A stretch of 64,000 nucleotides of DNA from Rhodoferax fermentans (GTDB lineage Bacteria > Pseudomonadota > Gammaproteobacteria > Burkholderiales > Burkholderiaceae_C). Of this stretch, positions 55,998 through 64,000 are shown piece by piece. Every line of letters begins with the position of its first letter. Positions within the stretch are counted from its first letter, which is position 1. The position numbers and the translations under genes were made by a program. The stretch is from NCBI RefSeq assembly GCF_002017865.1, contig NZ_MTJN01000002.1:1922001-1986000 (forward strand), in the 5' to 3' direction. The notes under the pieces were generated by a model. It saw only the letters and a program-made list of their open reading frames with translations, was not told the origin of the DNA and searched no databases.

Positions 55998-57359
55998 ATG
56001 ACCCACCGTCTCAAGACCCTTTCCATGGCCATGCTGGCACTTGGTGTGCTAAGCCAGGCACAAGCCCAAGGCCTGCGCGTGCCGGATGCCACACCTGCGC
56101 CATCGCCGGTAGTTGGCAAGTCGGCCTTGGCCCAAGCGGACTTCATCGTCGCGGTGGTGAACTCGGAGCCCATCACCAACACCGAGGTCATGCGCGAGGC
56201 ACAACGTGAGTACCAGCAACTGGAGCAACAGCGGCGTGCACCGCCCGATATCGGGCTGCTCTTGCCAGAGGTCCTGGAGGCACTGATCAACCGCAAGGCG
56301 CAGTTACAAACTGCGCGTGACACCGGGCTGCGCGTGGAAGAGTCGGCCATCGACCAAGCCGAACAGGCGATTGCGGCGCAAAATCAGCTGGATGTGGCCG
56401 AACTGCGCCGCCGTGTGGTGCGCGAGGGCCAGTCGGTGAGCCAGTTTCGCAGCCAGCTGTCGGATCAGATCCTGTTGCAGCGCCTGCGCGAACGCGATGT
56501 GGAGTCACGCATTCGCGTGAGTGAGCAAGACATCGACCAGTTCCTGCGTGACCAGACCAGTGCCGCCCCCACCGGCGACACCCAAATCAATATCGCGCAG
56601 ATTCTGGTGGCCGTGCCTGAATCCGCCACCCCCCAGCAAGTGGATGCCTTGAAACTGCGGGCGCAACGTGCCCAAGAGCGTGCCCGCAAGGGTGACGACT
56701 TTGCTGCCCTGGTGCGGGAGTTCTCAGACGCGGTCGACCAGGCCAACGGTGGCCAACTGGGTCTGCGCAGCACCAACCGCTACCCGGACTTGTTCGTTCA
56801 AGCCACAGCGGCTTTGTCGGTGGGTGACGTGGCGGACCTGGTGCGCTCGCCCGCCGGTTTTCATATTCTCAAAGTGGTGGAAAAAGTCCGCCCCGGCGCG
56901 CCCACCATGGCAGTCACACAAAGCCATGCACGCCACATCTTGCTGATACCCAGCGCCCGCCTGAGTGAGGCCGATGCGCGCCGCAAACTCAGCGATTTCA
57001 AAAAGCTGGTGGTGACCCAGCAGGCGGATTTTGCGACCCTGGCGCGTGACAACTCACAGGATGGCAGTGCCGCACAAGGAGGTGACCTAGGTTGGGCCAG
57101 CCCGGGCATGTTTGTGCCGGAGTTTGAAGCAGCCATGAACCGCTTGGCTCCTGGTGAGGTCAGCGACCCGCTGCTGTCGCGTTTTGGTCTGCACCTGATC
57201 CAGTTGCTGGAACGCCGCAAAGTCAGCCTGACGGCAGAGCAGCAGCGCGAGGCCACCCGCGCCATGCTGCGCGAGAAGAAGCTCGACGAAACCTATCTGA
57301 GCTGGGCCCAAGAAGTGCGCGCCCGGGCCTATGTGGAAATGCGCGAGCAGCCGCAATAA
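55998..57359 (+). CDS. surA: SurA, periplasmic peptidyl-prolyl isomerase and chaperone
   Basis: A 453-residue periplasmic chaperone for outer-membrane proteins such as LptD. Signal peptide about 1-24 (ending QAQAQ). The N-terminal SurA domain (AQADFIVAVVNSEPITNTEV) is followed by two parvulin PPIC domains (from about 195 to 295 and 310 to 410; second with ARHILLIPSARLSEADARRKL and GGDLGWASPGMFVPEFE). It sits between lptD and rsmA, in the conserved order. Confidence 0.96.
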   Translation: MTHRLKTLSMAMLALGVLSQAQAQGLRVPDATPAPSPVVGKSALAQADFIVAVVNSEPITNTEVMREAQREYQQLEQQRRAPPDIGLLLPEVLEALINRKAQLQTARDTGLRVEESAIDQAEQAIAAQNQLDVAELRRRVVREGQSVSQFRSQLSDQILLQRLRERDVESRIRVSEQDIDQFLRDQTSAAPTGDTQINIAQILVAVPESATPQQVDALKLRAQRAQERARKGDDFAALVREFSDAVDQANGGQLGLRSTNRYPDLFVQATAALSVGDVADLVRSPAGFHILKVVEKVRPGAPTMAVTQSHARHILLIPSARLSEADARRKLSDFKKLVVTQQADFATLARDNSQDGSAAQGGDLGWASPGMFVPEFEAAMNRLAPGEVSDPLLSRFGLHLIQLLERRKVSLTAEQQREATRAMLREKKLDETYLSWAQEVRARAYVEMREQPQ

Positions 57360-57398
57360 AACGCCCGACCTGCACGCCCCTTTCTCCACCCCTCCCAC

Positions 57399-58166
57399 AT
57401 GAAACACATCGCGCGCAAGCGTTTCGGACAGCACTTTTTGACCGACGGCGGCATCATCGATGCCATCGTCGACGCCATTGATCCCAAGCCCGGCCAGGCC
57501 ATGGTCGAGATTGGGCCGGGTCTGGCTGCGCTGACGCAACCTCTGGTGGAGCGTCTCGGTATCCTCACTGTGATTGAGCTGGACCGCGATCTGGCGCTGC
57601 GCCTGCGCGCTCACGGGCAGCTGCGGGTGATTGAATCTGATGTATTAAAAGTCGACTTTACCCTTATAAATAAAGAGCCAGATGCTCTTAAATTAAGAGT
57701 GGTCGGCAACCTGCCTTACAACATCTCGACACCGATCCTGTTCCATCTGCTGCAGTATGTGGACCTGATTGAAGACCAGCATTTCATGCTGCAAAAGGAA
57801 GTGATCGACCGCATGGTGGCGCGCCCTGCCACGGCCGCGTACGGGCGCCTGAGTGTCATGCTGCAGTGGCGTTACGCCATGGACAACGTGCTGCTGGTGC
57901 CGCCAGAGAGCTTCGAACCGCCACCCCGTGTCGACAGTGCCGTGGTGCGCATGGTGCCGCGTGACAATCCGGCCGCCGTGGACGTGGCCTTGCTCAGCGA
58001 GCTGGTACAGGTGGCCTTCAGCCAGCGCCGCAAGCTGCTGCGCCACACCCTGGGTCAGTGGCTGCAGGCCAGGAACTTTGCGGGCGAGTTTGATGTCCAG
58101 CGCCGCGCCGAAGAGGTGCCCGTGGACGATTACATCGCGCTGGCGCTGGCCGTGGCCCGAGCATAA
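57399..58166 (+). CDS. rsmA: 16S rRNA dimethyltransferase RsmA (KsgA)
   Basis: A 255-residue enzyme that dimethylates A1518 and A1519 of 16S rRNA. It has the SAM site [12 protein letters not shown] and the catalytic NLPYN(I) motif. Between VIESDVLK and RVVGNLPYN lies a Thr/Ile/Asn/Lys-rich stretch encoded by a copy of the family A repeat. The loop has about the usual length compared with E. coli KsgA, so it replaces or has grown from native sequence rather than adding to it. It closes the lptD-surA-rsmA operon; a terminator follows. Confidence 0.94.
   Translation: MKHIARKRFGQHFLTDGGIIDAIVDAIDPKPGQAMVEIGPGLAALTQPLVERLGILTVIELDRDLALRLRAHGQLRVIESDVLKVDFTLINKEPDALKLRVVGNLPYNISTPILFHLLQYVDLIEDQHFMLQKEVIDRMVARPATAAYGRLSVMLQWRYAMDNVLLVPPESFEPPPRVDSAVVRMVPRDNPAAVDVALLSELVQVAFSQRRKLLRHTLGQWLQARNFAGEFDVQRRAEEVPVDDYIALALAVARA
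57641..57698. repeat. family A repeat inside rsmA
   Basis: TTTACCCTTATAAATAAAGAGCCAGATGCTCTT within the rsmA frame: the CCCTTATAA half and an AAAGAGCCAG half resemble the intergenic copies. The AT-richness of this stretch contrasts with the GC-rich gene around it. Confidence 0.55.
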
Positions 58167-58192
58167 AAAAAGCCTGACAAGTCAGGCTTTTT
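58166..58192 (+). terminator. rho-independent terminator after rsmA
   Basis: AAAAAGCCTGAC and GTCAGGCTTTTT form a perfect 12-bp stem with a two-base loop and a T-run. It ends the lptD-surA-rsmA transcript and can also act on the opposite strand. Confidence 0.92.
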
Positions 58193-58403
58193 GAAGTGCC
58201 GGTTACTGCTTAACTGGCTGTCCAGTACCCCGCATTAAAGGGGCTGCTCATGCGCAGTGCTTGGGGCGAAATGTCCAATAACTTGTCGGTTGGCATTTTC
58301 TCGCCGTTGTCAGCTAACACTTCGTCCGCTTGGCCACTGTCCGTGGTCACGCCGTTGTTTGCCTCGTTCGCCCGTTCTGCTTGGCTGGTGTGTGCAGAAC
58401 GGG
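58193..58403. other. stretch downstream of the barstar-like gene, no supported gene
   Basis: About 210 bp. A 71-residue leftward frame (58210-58425) ends SPFNAGYWTAS and overlaps the barstar end by about 20 bp; its composition is not clearly coding. It may be a decayed C-terminal relic. Confidence 0.4.
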
Positions 58404-58853
58404 CTACAGAAAAGAATAGAAACACCTGAAGGGTATTTTTCTGTCCCCCCAGTAATCAGCGGTGTCGCGGAAGATGTCGAGCAACTGCTCACGCGCTTCC
58501 TTGTCAAACTTGGCATTGGCCGGAATGTGTTCCAGCACCGCGATGAAACCAGGCTGCGGGCCCGACTTGTGGACCGGGTCGGTCATGCTGTCGTACAGGG
58601 AGTCGAAGTTCTTGCCGACTTGCACAGTCAACATGAACTGCTGGCTGATCAGATCCAGCACATCCTGCTTGCTCTGGGCATTGGCCAGGTTGGCATACAA
58701 AAAGTGATGCCCCAAACCTTGCGCTGCGGCCTGCAGATCCGGCACTCGGAATGCCCGGATAGACTGAACAATATTGGGCCGCACACCGCGCAAAGGCACG
58801 TCGGCCAATGTGGCCGGCGGCTTGAGGGTTGCCTGGTCAAGTAACATATTCAT
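58404..58853 (-). CDS. barstar-family RNase inhibitor
   Basis: A 149-residue protein. The middle and C terminus match barstar: TVQVGKNFDSLYDSMTD, then GFIAVLEHIPANAKFDKEAREQLLDIFRDTADYW. Barstar proteins bind barnase-type guanyl RNases and block them in the cytosol. It has an extra N-terminal region of about 50 residues compared with Bacillus barstar. ATG 58853 has a GAAGAGAG ribosome site; one six codons earlier is possible. The secreted RNase gene lies 33 bp upstream on the same strand, which makes the enzyme-inhibitor pairing convincing. Confidence 0.87.
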   Translation of the reverse strand: MNMLLDQATLKPPATLADVPLRGVRPNIVQSIRAFRVPDLQAAAQGLGHHFLYANLANAQSKQDVLDLISQQFMLTVQVGKNFDSLYDSMTDPVHKSGPQPGFIAVLEHIPANAKFDKEAREQLLDIFRDTADYWGDRKIPFRCFYSFL

Positions 58854-58886
58854 CTTCTCTCTTCTGTTCAAAGTAACAATTCAAAT

Positions 58887-59279
58887 TCAGGGCACGATCT
58901 TGCGAAAACTCGCATAGTGATCGGCGGTGTAGTAACAGATGTCAGGTATTTTTGGTGGCCCACCACACACAATCCGCCTGGCTCCCCGATGACTCACCCC
59001 AGGAGTCGCTACGGTGTACTCCCGGTAGTAACCCCGTTTAAAAGGTGGCAACAACCTCTCCCGATTGCCAAACACAGAGCCATCTTTCTCGCTGGCAAAC
59101 GGCCCGCCTTGATGAATCAACGCCAACATCTGCTCGCCCTGTTTGGGCAACTCCGTCACACGAATGGTGGCTTGGATGTTTGTCGGCGCGTTTGTTTTGG
59201 CCTGGATCGCGCCCGGTGTCAACATTGCGATCAAACATAAGCCAGTGATCACCAACTTAAATTTTTCAAACCGCAACAT
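58887..59279 (-). CDS. secreted guanyl-specific RNase (barnase/RNase Sa family)
   Basis: A 130-residue exported ribonuclease. Signal peptide about 1-27 (ending AIQAK). The mature domain has GGPFASEKDGSVFGNRE, YREYTV with the catalytic Glu, RGARRI with the catalytic Arg, and DHYASF with the catalytic His, as in RNase Sa and barnase. It cleaves single-stranded RNA after guanine, secreted perhaps for nutrient capture or competition. The adjacent barstar-like gene protects the producer. AAGGA precedes the ATG. Confidence 0.88.
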   Translation of the reverse strand: MLRFEKFKLVITGLCLIAMLTPGAIQAKTNAPTNIQATIRVTELPKQGEQMLALIHQGGPFASEKDGSVFGNRERLLPPFKRGYYREYTVATPGVSHRGARRIVCGGPPKIPDICYYTADHYASFRKIVP

Positions 59280-59442
59280 GGACCAGCGTTCCTTAATTAC
59301 TCAGGGTAAACCCGTACTTCCAAGGGCGTAAGTGTCGTTGATTTGCCAAATAAATGCAAGCCATTGCTCAAACAATGAGCAATGGCTGTGTGGGAATACA
59401 GCCCCGTGGACCTGTTCCCTCGATTTTTGTGCTGGTGGTTTT

Positions 59443-61746
59443 TTATCGGCTGACGTTGGCGTCGGCGACCGTCAAGGCGGTCATGTTGACGATGCGACGC
59501 ACCGTGGTACTGGCGGTCAGGATGTGCACGGGTTTGGCCGCACCCAGCAGCACCGGGCCAATGGCGATGTTGCCACCCGCGGCGGTTTTCAGCAGGTTGT
59601 AGGAGATATTGGCGGCGTCCAGATTGGGCAACACCAGCAGGTTGGCATCACCTGTTAATGTGCTGTTGGGCATCAGGGACGCACGCGACTTGCCGTCCAG
59701 GGCCAGATCACCATGCATTTCACCGTCCACATCGAGCCACGGGGTGTTGGCGCGCAGCAAATCCAGTGTGTCACGCATTTTGACGGCTGTGGGCTGGTTG
59801 CTGCTCCCAAAATTAGAGTGCGACAACAAGGCTGCTTTAGGGGTGATGCCAAAACGCTTCATTTCCTCGGCGGCCATGGTGGTGATTTCAGCCAACTGGG
59901 CGGCGCTCGGGTCGTAGTTGATGTGGGTGTCGACCAGAAAAATCTGGCGATCCGGCAGCAACAAGCCATTCATGCAGGCGTAGGTGGTCACACCAGCGCG
60001 TTTGCCCACCACCTGATCCACGTAATTCAGATGCAGCGCCAGGCTGCCCCAGGTGCCACAAATCATGCCATCCACATCACCTTTGTGTAACAGCATGGAG
60101 GCAATCAGGCTCAAGCGACGGCGCATGTCGATCTTGGCCATCTGCTCGGTGACGCCCTTGCGTTCGGTCATGCGGTGGTAGGTTTGCCAAAAATCGCGGT
60201 AGCGGTGGTCCTTCTCAACATTGACCACCGCGTAATCGTCCCCCTCGCGCAGGCGCAGGCCAAATTTCTCGATGCGCTCGGCAATCACCGCCGGGCGGCC
60301 GATCAGGGTTGGCAGCGCCAGACCTTCGTCCACCACAATCTGGCAGGCCCGCAGCACGCGCTCATCCTCACCCTCGGAATACACCACACGCTTTTTGAGA
60401 CCTTTTTTGGCGGCGCTGAAAATGGGTTTCATCACCGTACCAGACGCATACACAAAACTTTGCAGCTGCTGGCGGTAGGCAGCCATGTCCTGGATCGGGC
60501 GTGTGGCCACACCGCTGTCAAACGCCGCCTGGGCCACTGCCGGGGCGATCTTCATCATCAGCCGATGGTCAAACGGTTTCGGGATCAGATATTCCGGGCC
60601 AAACACGAGTTTTTCACCCGCATAAGCAGCCGCCACCACTTCACTCTGCTCTGCTTGCGCCAGCTCGGCAATGGCGTGCACAGCCGCAATCTCCATCTCG
60701 ATGGTGATGGTGGAGGCGCCTGCATCCAGCGTGCCGCGAAAGATGTACGGAAAACACAGGACGTTATTGACCTGATTGGGGTAGTCCGAGCGACCAGTGG
60801 CGATGATGGCGTCGTCACGCACAGCTTTCACCTCTTCGGGCAGGATCTCGGGCGTGGGGTTGGCCAGCGCAAACACCAGCGGTCGCGCGGCCATCTTGCG
60901 CACCATGTCGGGCTTGAGCACCCCACCGGCGGACAGGCCGAGAAACACATCGGCGCCTTCAATGACCTCACCCAAGGTGCGCGCCGTCGTTTTCTGCGCA
61001 AAGAAGGCCTTGTCGTCGTCCATCAACTCGGTGCGGCCTTCATAAACCACCCCCGCCAGGTCGGTGACATAGATGTTTTCACGCGCGAAACCCAGCTTGA
61101 CCAGCAAGCTCAGGCAGGCCAGCGCTGCCGCACCGGCACCCGAGGTGACCAGCTTGACCTGCGACGGGTCTTTACCCGCCACCTTGAGCCCGTTCAGGAT
61201 GGCGGCTCCAACGCAGATCGCGGTGCCGTGTTGGTCGTCATGAAATACCGGGATCTTCATGCGTTCGCGCAGCTTGCGCTCGACATAGAAGCAGTCGGGG
61301 GCTTTGATGTCTTCCAGATTGATGCCGCCAAAGGTTGGTTCAAGCGAGGCAATGATGTCGACCAGCTTGTCCAAGTCGTGTTTTTCGTTGATCTCGATGT
61401 CAAACACATCGATACCGGCGAACTTCTTGAACAGCACGCCCTTGCCTTCCATCACCGGCTTGGCCGCCAACGGGCCGATGTCACCCAGCCCCAGCACCGC
61501 CGTGCCATTGGTGATCACCGCCACCAGGTTGCCACGGCTGGTGTATTTAAAAACGTTGTTGGGGTCCTTGACAATTTCTTCACAGGGCGCGGCCACGCCG
61601 GGTGAATAGGCCAGCGCCAGATCGTGCTGATTGGTCAGTTGTTTGGTCGCGGCGATGGCGATCTTGCCCGGTGTGGGCATCTGGTGGTAATCCAGTGCCG
61701 CGCGGCGCAATTGGGCACGCTTGTCGTCAGGGTTGTTATGGGGCAT
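59443..61746 (-). CDS. maeB: NADP-dependent malic enzyme, MaeB type
   Basis: A 767-residue enzyme converting malate to pyruvate and CO2 with NADPH. The start [13 protein letters not shown] is at 61746. Residues about 1-430 hold malic-enzyme motifs ([39 protein letters not shown]). The C-terminal 330 residues are the phosphotransacetylase-like domain typical of MaeB, a regulatory fold that usually does not do the Pta reaction. It provides NADPH or pyruvate in C4-acid growth. The 262 bp to the divergent peptidase gene contain no gene. Confidence 0.94.
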   Translation of the reverse strand: MPHNNPDDKRAQLRRAALDYHQMPTPGKIAIAATKQLTNQHDLALAYSPGVAAPCEEIVKDPNNVFKYTSRGNLVAVITNGTAVLGLGDIGPLAAKPVMEGKGVLFKKFAGIDVFDIEINEKHDLDKLVDIIASLEPTFGGINLEDIKAPDCFYVERKLRERMKIPVFHDDQHGTAICVGAAILNGLKVAGKDPSQVKLVTSGAGAAALACLSLLVKLGFARENIYVTDLAGVVYEGRTELMDDDKAFFAQKTTARTLGEVIEGADVFLGLSAGGVLKPDMVRKMAARPLVFALANPTPEILPEEVKAVRDDAIIATGRSDYPNQVNNVLCFPYIFRGTLDAGASTITIEMEIAAVHAIAELAQAEQSEVVAAAYAGEKLVFGPEYLIPKPFDHRLMMKIAPAVAQAAFDSGVATRPIQDMAAYRQQLQSFVYASGTVMKPIFSAAKKGLKKRVVYSEGEDERVLRACQIVVDEGLALPTLIGRPAVIAERIEKFGLRLREGDDYAVVNVEKDHRYRDFWQTYHRMTERKGVTEQMAKIDMRRRLSLIASMLLHKGDVDGMICGTWGSLALHLNYVDQVVGKRAGVTTYACMNGLLLPDRQIFLVDTHINYDPSAAQLAEITTMAAEEMKRFGITPKAALLSHSNFGSSNQPTAVKMRDTLDLLRANTPWLDVDGEMHGDLALDGKSRASLMPNSTLTGDANLLVLPNLDAANISYNLLKTAAGGNIAIGPVLLGAAKPVHILTASTTVRRIVNMTALTVADANVSR

Positions 61747-62008
61747 GCGGGTCTCCGGCGGCCAGGAGCGTGGCGCTTGGCCACACTGTATGAGGGTAAA
61801 GGGCGCAAATTGTAGGCCCGAGCTTGGAGCCAGCCCGTGGGTGAAAACGCTTAGGACAAAGACGGCCAATCACTCGCACACACACAGCTGTCCATGTCGT
61901 GCGTTGTAACAAAGCTGTTTCACTTTTTGAGCAGATTCCCCGACAATAGGGCACTGCGTTGATATGTTTCGTTCCACTTCGTTTTTCACACCATCCCACT
62001 GACCCAAC

Positions 62009-62989
62009 GTGCGCGACAACAAAATTGACACCTACGCCGTCACCGATTTGTTTCCACCCGTGAAACCTTATCGCAGCGGCAAACTTCCGGTTGATAACTT
62101 GCACACGCTGTATTGGGAAGAGAGTGGCAACCCGGAGGGTGTGCCGGTGCTGTTTTTGCACGGCGGCCCAGGCGCAGGCACCGCGCCCAGCCATCGGCAG
62201 TTTTTTGACCCGGCGTATTACCGCATTGTGCTGTTTGACCAACGCGGCTCGGGGCAGTCCACCCCGCTTGGCGAACCGCGCCAGAACACCACCCAGCTGC
62301 TGGTCGACGACATCGAACAACTGCGTGAGATGCTGGCCATCGAGGACTGGCTGATTTTCGGCGGCTCCTGGGGTTCCACACTGGCGCTGGCCTATGGGCA
62401 GGCGCACCCCCAGCGTTGCACCGGCTTTATCCTTCGCGGCATTTTCCTTGGCACACAGGCCGAAATCGACTGGTTTTTGCAGGGTATGCCCCTGTTTTTC
62501 CCAGACGAACACGCCCAGTTTGTGAAGCAGATCCCCGAGGACGAGCGTGATGACCTGCTGGCGGCTTATGTGAAACGCCTGTTCAGTGACAGCCCCACAG
62601 AGAACCTGCGGGCGGCCCAGGCCTGGAGCCGCTACGAGGCCAATTGTCTGCACCTGGTGCCTCGCCCTGAAGTGGCGCGCATGTTCAGCGCTGCCAGTGT
62701 GGCGCTGGGTGTCGGGCGCCTGGGCGCGCACTATTTTTGCAACAAGATGTTTTTGTCTGAAGGGCAGCTGATTGCCCAGATGGACCGGATCAGGCATCTG
62801 CCTGCCGTCATCATCCAGGGCCGGTATGACGTGGTCTGCCCGCCACGCACTGCCTGGCAACTGCGCCAGGCCTGGCCGCTGGCCACGTTCGAGGTGGTGG
62901 ATGATGCTGGCCATGCGGCCTCCGAGCCGGGGATTGCCAGCGCGCTGGTGGCCGCCACCGAACGCTTCAAGCTGACCGGCAGCTTGTAA
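62009..62989 (+). CDS. pip: proline iminopeptidase
   Basis: A 326-residue cytosolic S33 peptidase that removes N-terminal proline from peptides. It starts at GTG. HGGPGAG, DQRGSGQS, and the nucleophile GGSWGS are family-typical, followed by the Asp in GRYDVVCP and the His near DDAGHAASEPG. Neighbours give no clear partner; it is divergent from maeB and convergent with a small exported protein. Confidence 0.95.
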   Translation: MRDNKIDTYAVTDLFPPVKPYRSGKLPVDNLHTLYWEESGNPEGVPVLFLHGGPGAGTAPSHRQFFDPAYYRIVLFDQRGSGQSTPLGEPRQNTTQLLVDDIEQLREMLAIEDWLIFGGSWGSTLALAYGQAHPQRCTGFILRGIFLGTQAEIDWFLQGMPLFFPDEHAQFVKQIPEDERDDLLAAYVKRLFSDSPTENLRAAQAWSRYEANCLHLVPRPEVARMFSAASVALGVGRLGAHYFCNKMFLSEGQLIAQMDRIRHLPAVIIQGRYDVVCPPRTAWQLRQAWPLATFEVVDDAGHAASEPGIASALVAATERFKLTGSL

Positions 62990-63022
62990 GCCGCACCGCC
63001 TGTCGGCGGCGCCTTGATCTGA

Positions 63023-63466
63023 TCAATCGTTGTAGCGCCACGCATCCCTGGGACCGTGGCGGCCATGGTCAAACCGTCCATCCCGACGCGGGTCGCGATC
63101 TTCATAACGCCGTGGTGGTTCTCTGTGGTGGCGCGGTGCATACACCTCCCGGTACCAGCGGTCCTGCACAAAATACACCGGCTGGCCACAGGCGTTGTAA
63201 CGGCGGCAATGTGTGTCCCAGTGCCGTTCGTGCCCCGGTGGCACACGCAGGTAGATCGGCTCGCGCCACACCGGCCCACGGTGTTCAATGACCACCGGCT
63301 GCGGGTAAATCACCACCGGTTGCGGCACCCGGCCAAGGTCGATACGGCCATAAAACCCGGGCTGGGAGATGTTGACCGAGACCCCCACATCCGCAGCGAA
63401 AACCGCGCTGGACAACGAGAAAGCACACAGGCAAGCGGCCAAGGAAAAGATTGGTTTGTTCATCAA
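63023..63466 (-). CDS. exported Arg/His/Pro-rich protein, unknown
   Basis: A 147-residue protein with a signal peptide ending AVFAAD. The mature part has repeated Pro/Val strand-like segments (VPQPVVIYPQPVVIEHRGPVW), two cysteines (DTHCRRYNACGQPVYFV) and a highly charged tail rich in Arg, His, Asp and Pro. Related exported proteins with the YxxCxQPVYFVQ-type block are common in Comamonadaceae and have no known role. It is probably periplasmic or surface-attached. Confidence 0.65.
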   Translation of the reverse strand: MMNKPIFSLAACLCAFSLSSAVFAADVGVSVNISQPGFYGRIDLGRVPQPVVIYPQPVVIEHRGPVWREPIYLRVPPGHERHWDTHCRRYNACGQPVYFVQDRWYREVYAPRHHREPPRRYEDRDPRRDGRFDHGRHGPRDAWRYND

Positions 63467-63543
63467 ACCATTCTAGGAACGACTTTGAACCGGCCTGTAA
63501 GCAGACGTAAGTGCCTGGGCCAGGCACCCACTCGCTTGAGGAC

Positions 63544-64000
63544 TCAGACCTGGGGCAGCAAATACCGCCGCTCCCAGGCGCTGACCTCACTCTGGTAGTG
63601 GGCGTGTTCCAGCGCCTTGACCGCGCAATATCCCGTTACAAAATCATCCCCAAACGCTTGTCTGGCAAGGGCACTGTGCTGCATTTTTTGCAGCGCCTCA
63701 TCGAGGCTACGCGGCAGGCCGTGGGCCTCGTCATAACCGTTGCTGGCCAATGGCGCGGAGGCTTGTAACTGTTGCTGCAAGCCCGCGAGGCCAGCTGCCA
63801 GCGTGGCGGCAATGGCCAGGTAGGGGTTGGCATCGGCACCGGCCACACGGTTTTCCACACGCCGCGCCACCGGGGCACTCGCTGGAATACGCAGCCCGGT
63901 GGTGCGGTTATCAAAGCCCCAGGCCATGTTGGTCGGTGCCTGGCTACCTGCCACATAACGCCGGTAGGAGTTCACGTTGGGGGCGAACATCAGCATCAGC
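63544..64000 (-). CDS. glutamine synthetase family protein, C-terminal part
   Basis: The frame runs off the right edge of the window; about 152 residues of the C terminus remain. NSYRRYV, NRTTGLRIP, and RVENRVAGADANPYLAIAATLAAGL are the glutamine-synthetase catalytic-domain ending, with the ammonium/glutamate-site arginines. The YLLPQV end resembles gamma-glutamylputrescine synthetase (PuuA-like) rather than GlnA, so polyamine use is likely but unproven from this fragment. Confidence 0.85.
   Translation of the reverse strand, partial: LMLMFAPNVNSYRRYVAGSQAPTNMAWGFDNRTTGLRIPASAPVARRVENRVAGADANPYLAIAATLAAGLAGLQQQLQASAPLASNGYDEAHGLPRSLDEALQKMQHSALARQAFGDDFVTGYCAVKALEHAHYQSEVSAWERRYLLPQV

Noticed and set aside
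58210-58425. 71-residue frame overlapping the barstar-like gene end
   Set aside because: It overlaps the end of the inhibitor, lacks a ribosome site and shows no family; kept only as a possible relic.

Overview
This is high-GC chromosomal DNA from a betaproteobacterium, most likely a Comamonadaceae member close to Rhodoferax/Polaromonas. The evidence is protein-level resemblance, the amgK-lptD-surA-rsmA gene order, a full ubiquinone (not menaquinone) gene set, and several kinds of short palindromic repeats typical of that group. No 16S rRNA gene is present, so the genus is inference.

Layout. 1-20.7 kb is ordinary chromosome: a sugar-phosphate mutarotase (cut by the window edge), an alpha/beta hydrolase, a LysR/EamA-transporter pair, a chemotaxis receptor, an M20 peptidase, a MASE2-GGDEF diguanylate cyclase, a ferric-reductase-like flavoprotein, a mannonate dehydratase/fructuronate reductase pair with a LysR regulator, a secreted RNase T2 followed by a two-HKD phospholipase-D-type protein, a small membrane-protein operon and a GlxA-type AraC regulator.

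20.7-33.2 kb is a foreign, AT-richer integrative island in a tRNA-Ala(CGC) gene. It is bounded by a 36-bp repeat of the tRNA 3' half. Its integrase lies beside the intact tRNA, and copies of a 9-bp motif lie near both ends. It carries an AAA+ ATPase of clamp-loader type with a coiled-coil partner, a candidate HUH-type Rep/nickase, a second minimal tyrosine recombinase plus a decayed remnant of another, a winged-helix regulator, an orphan MASE1-like membrane protein, several genes of unknown function, and a block of exported proteins and lipoproteins, two of which share an N-terminal motif. I see no capsid, conjugation or known defence genes. This is the least explained part of the window.

33.4-38.2 kb is a ubiquinone cluster, ubiU-ubiV-ubiT-ubiX-ubiD, implying that quinone can be made without oxygen. 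A single-gene type IIG-like restriction-modification enzyme (38.4-42.1 kb) sits directly after ubiD. It is followed by a second copy of the last 63 bp of ubiD, differing only at synonymous positions, which suggests a cassette that entered at the gene's 3' end.

42.4-64 kb is chromosome again: small exported proteins, a bactofilin, an ABC1-type kinase overlapping a large protein with a cyanobacterial-type acyl-ACP reductase domain, a divergent iron alcohol dehydrogenase (a possible fatty aldehyde/alcohol module), a Kef-type antiporter, rsmE, amgK, the lptD-surA-rsmA envelope/ribosome operon, a secreted guanyl RNase with a barstar-like inhibitor, NADP malic enzyme, proline iminopeptidase, and the end of a glutamine-synthetase-family gene. 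A palindromic repeat with a CCCTT...AAGGG core recurs about ten times across the window, including inside coding sequences.
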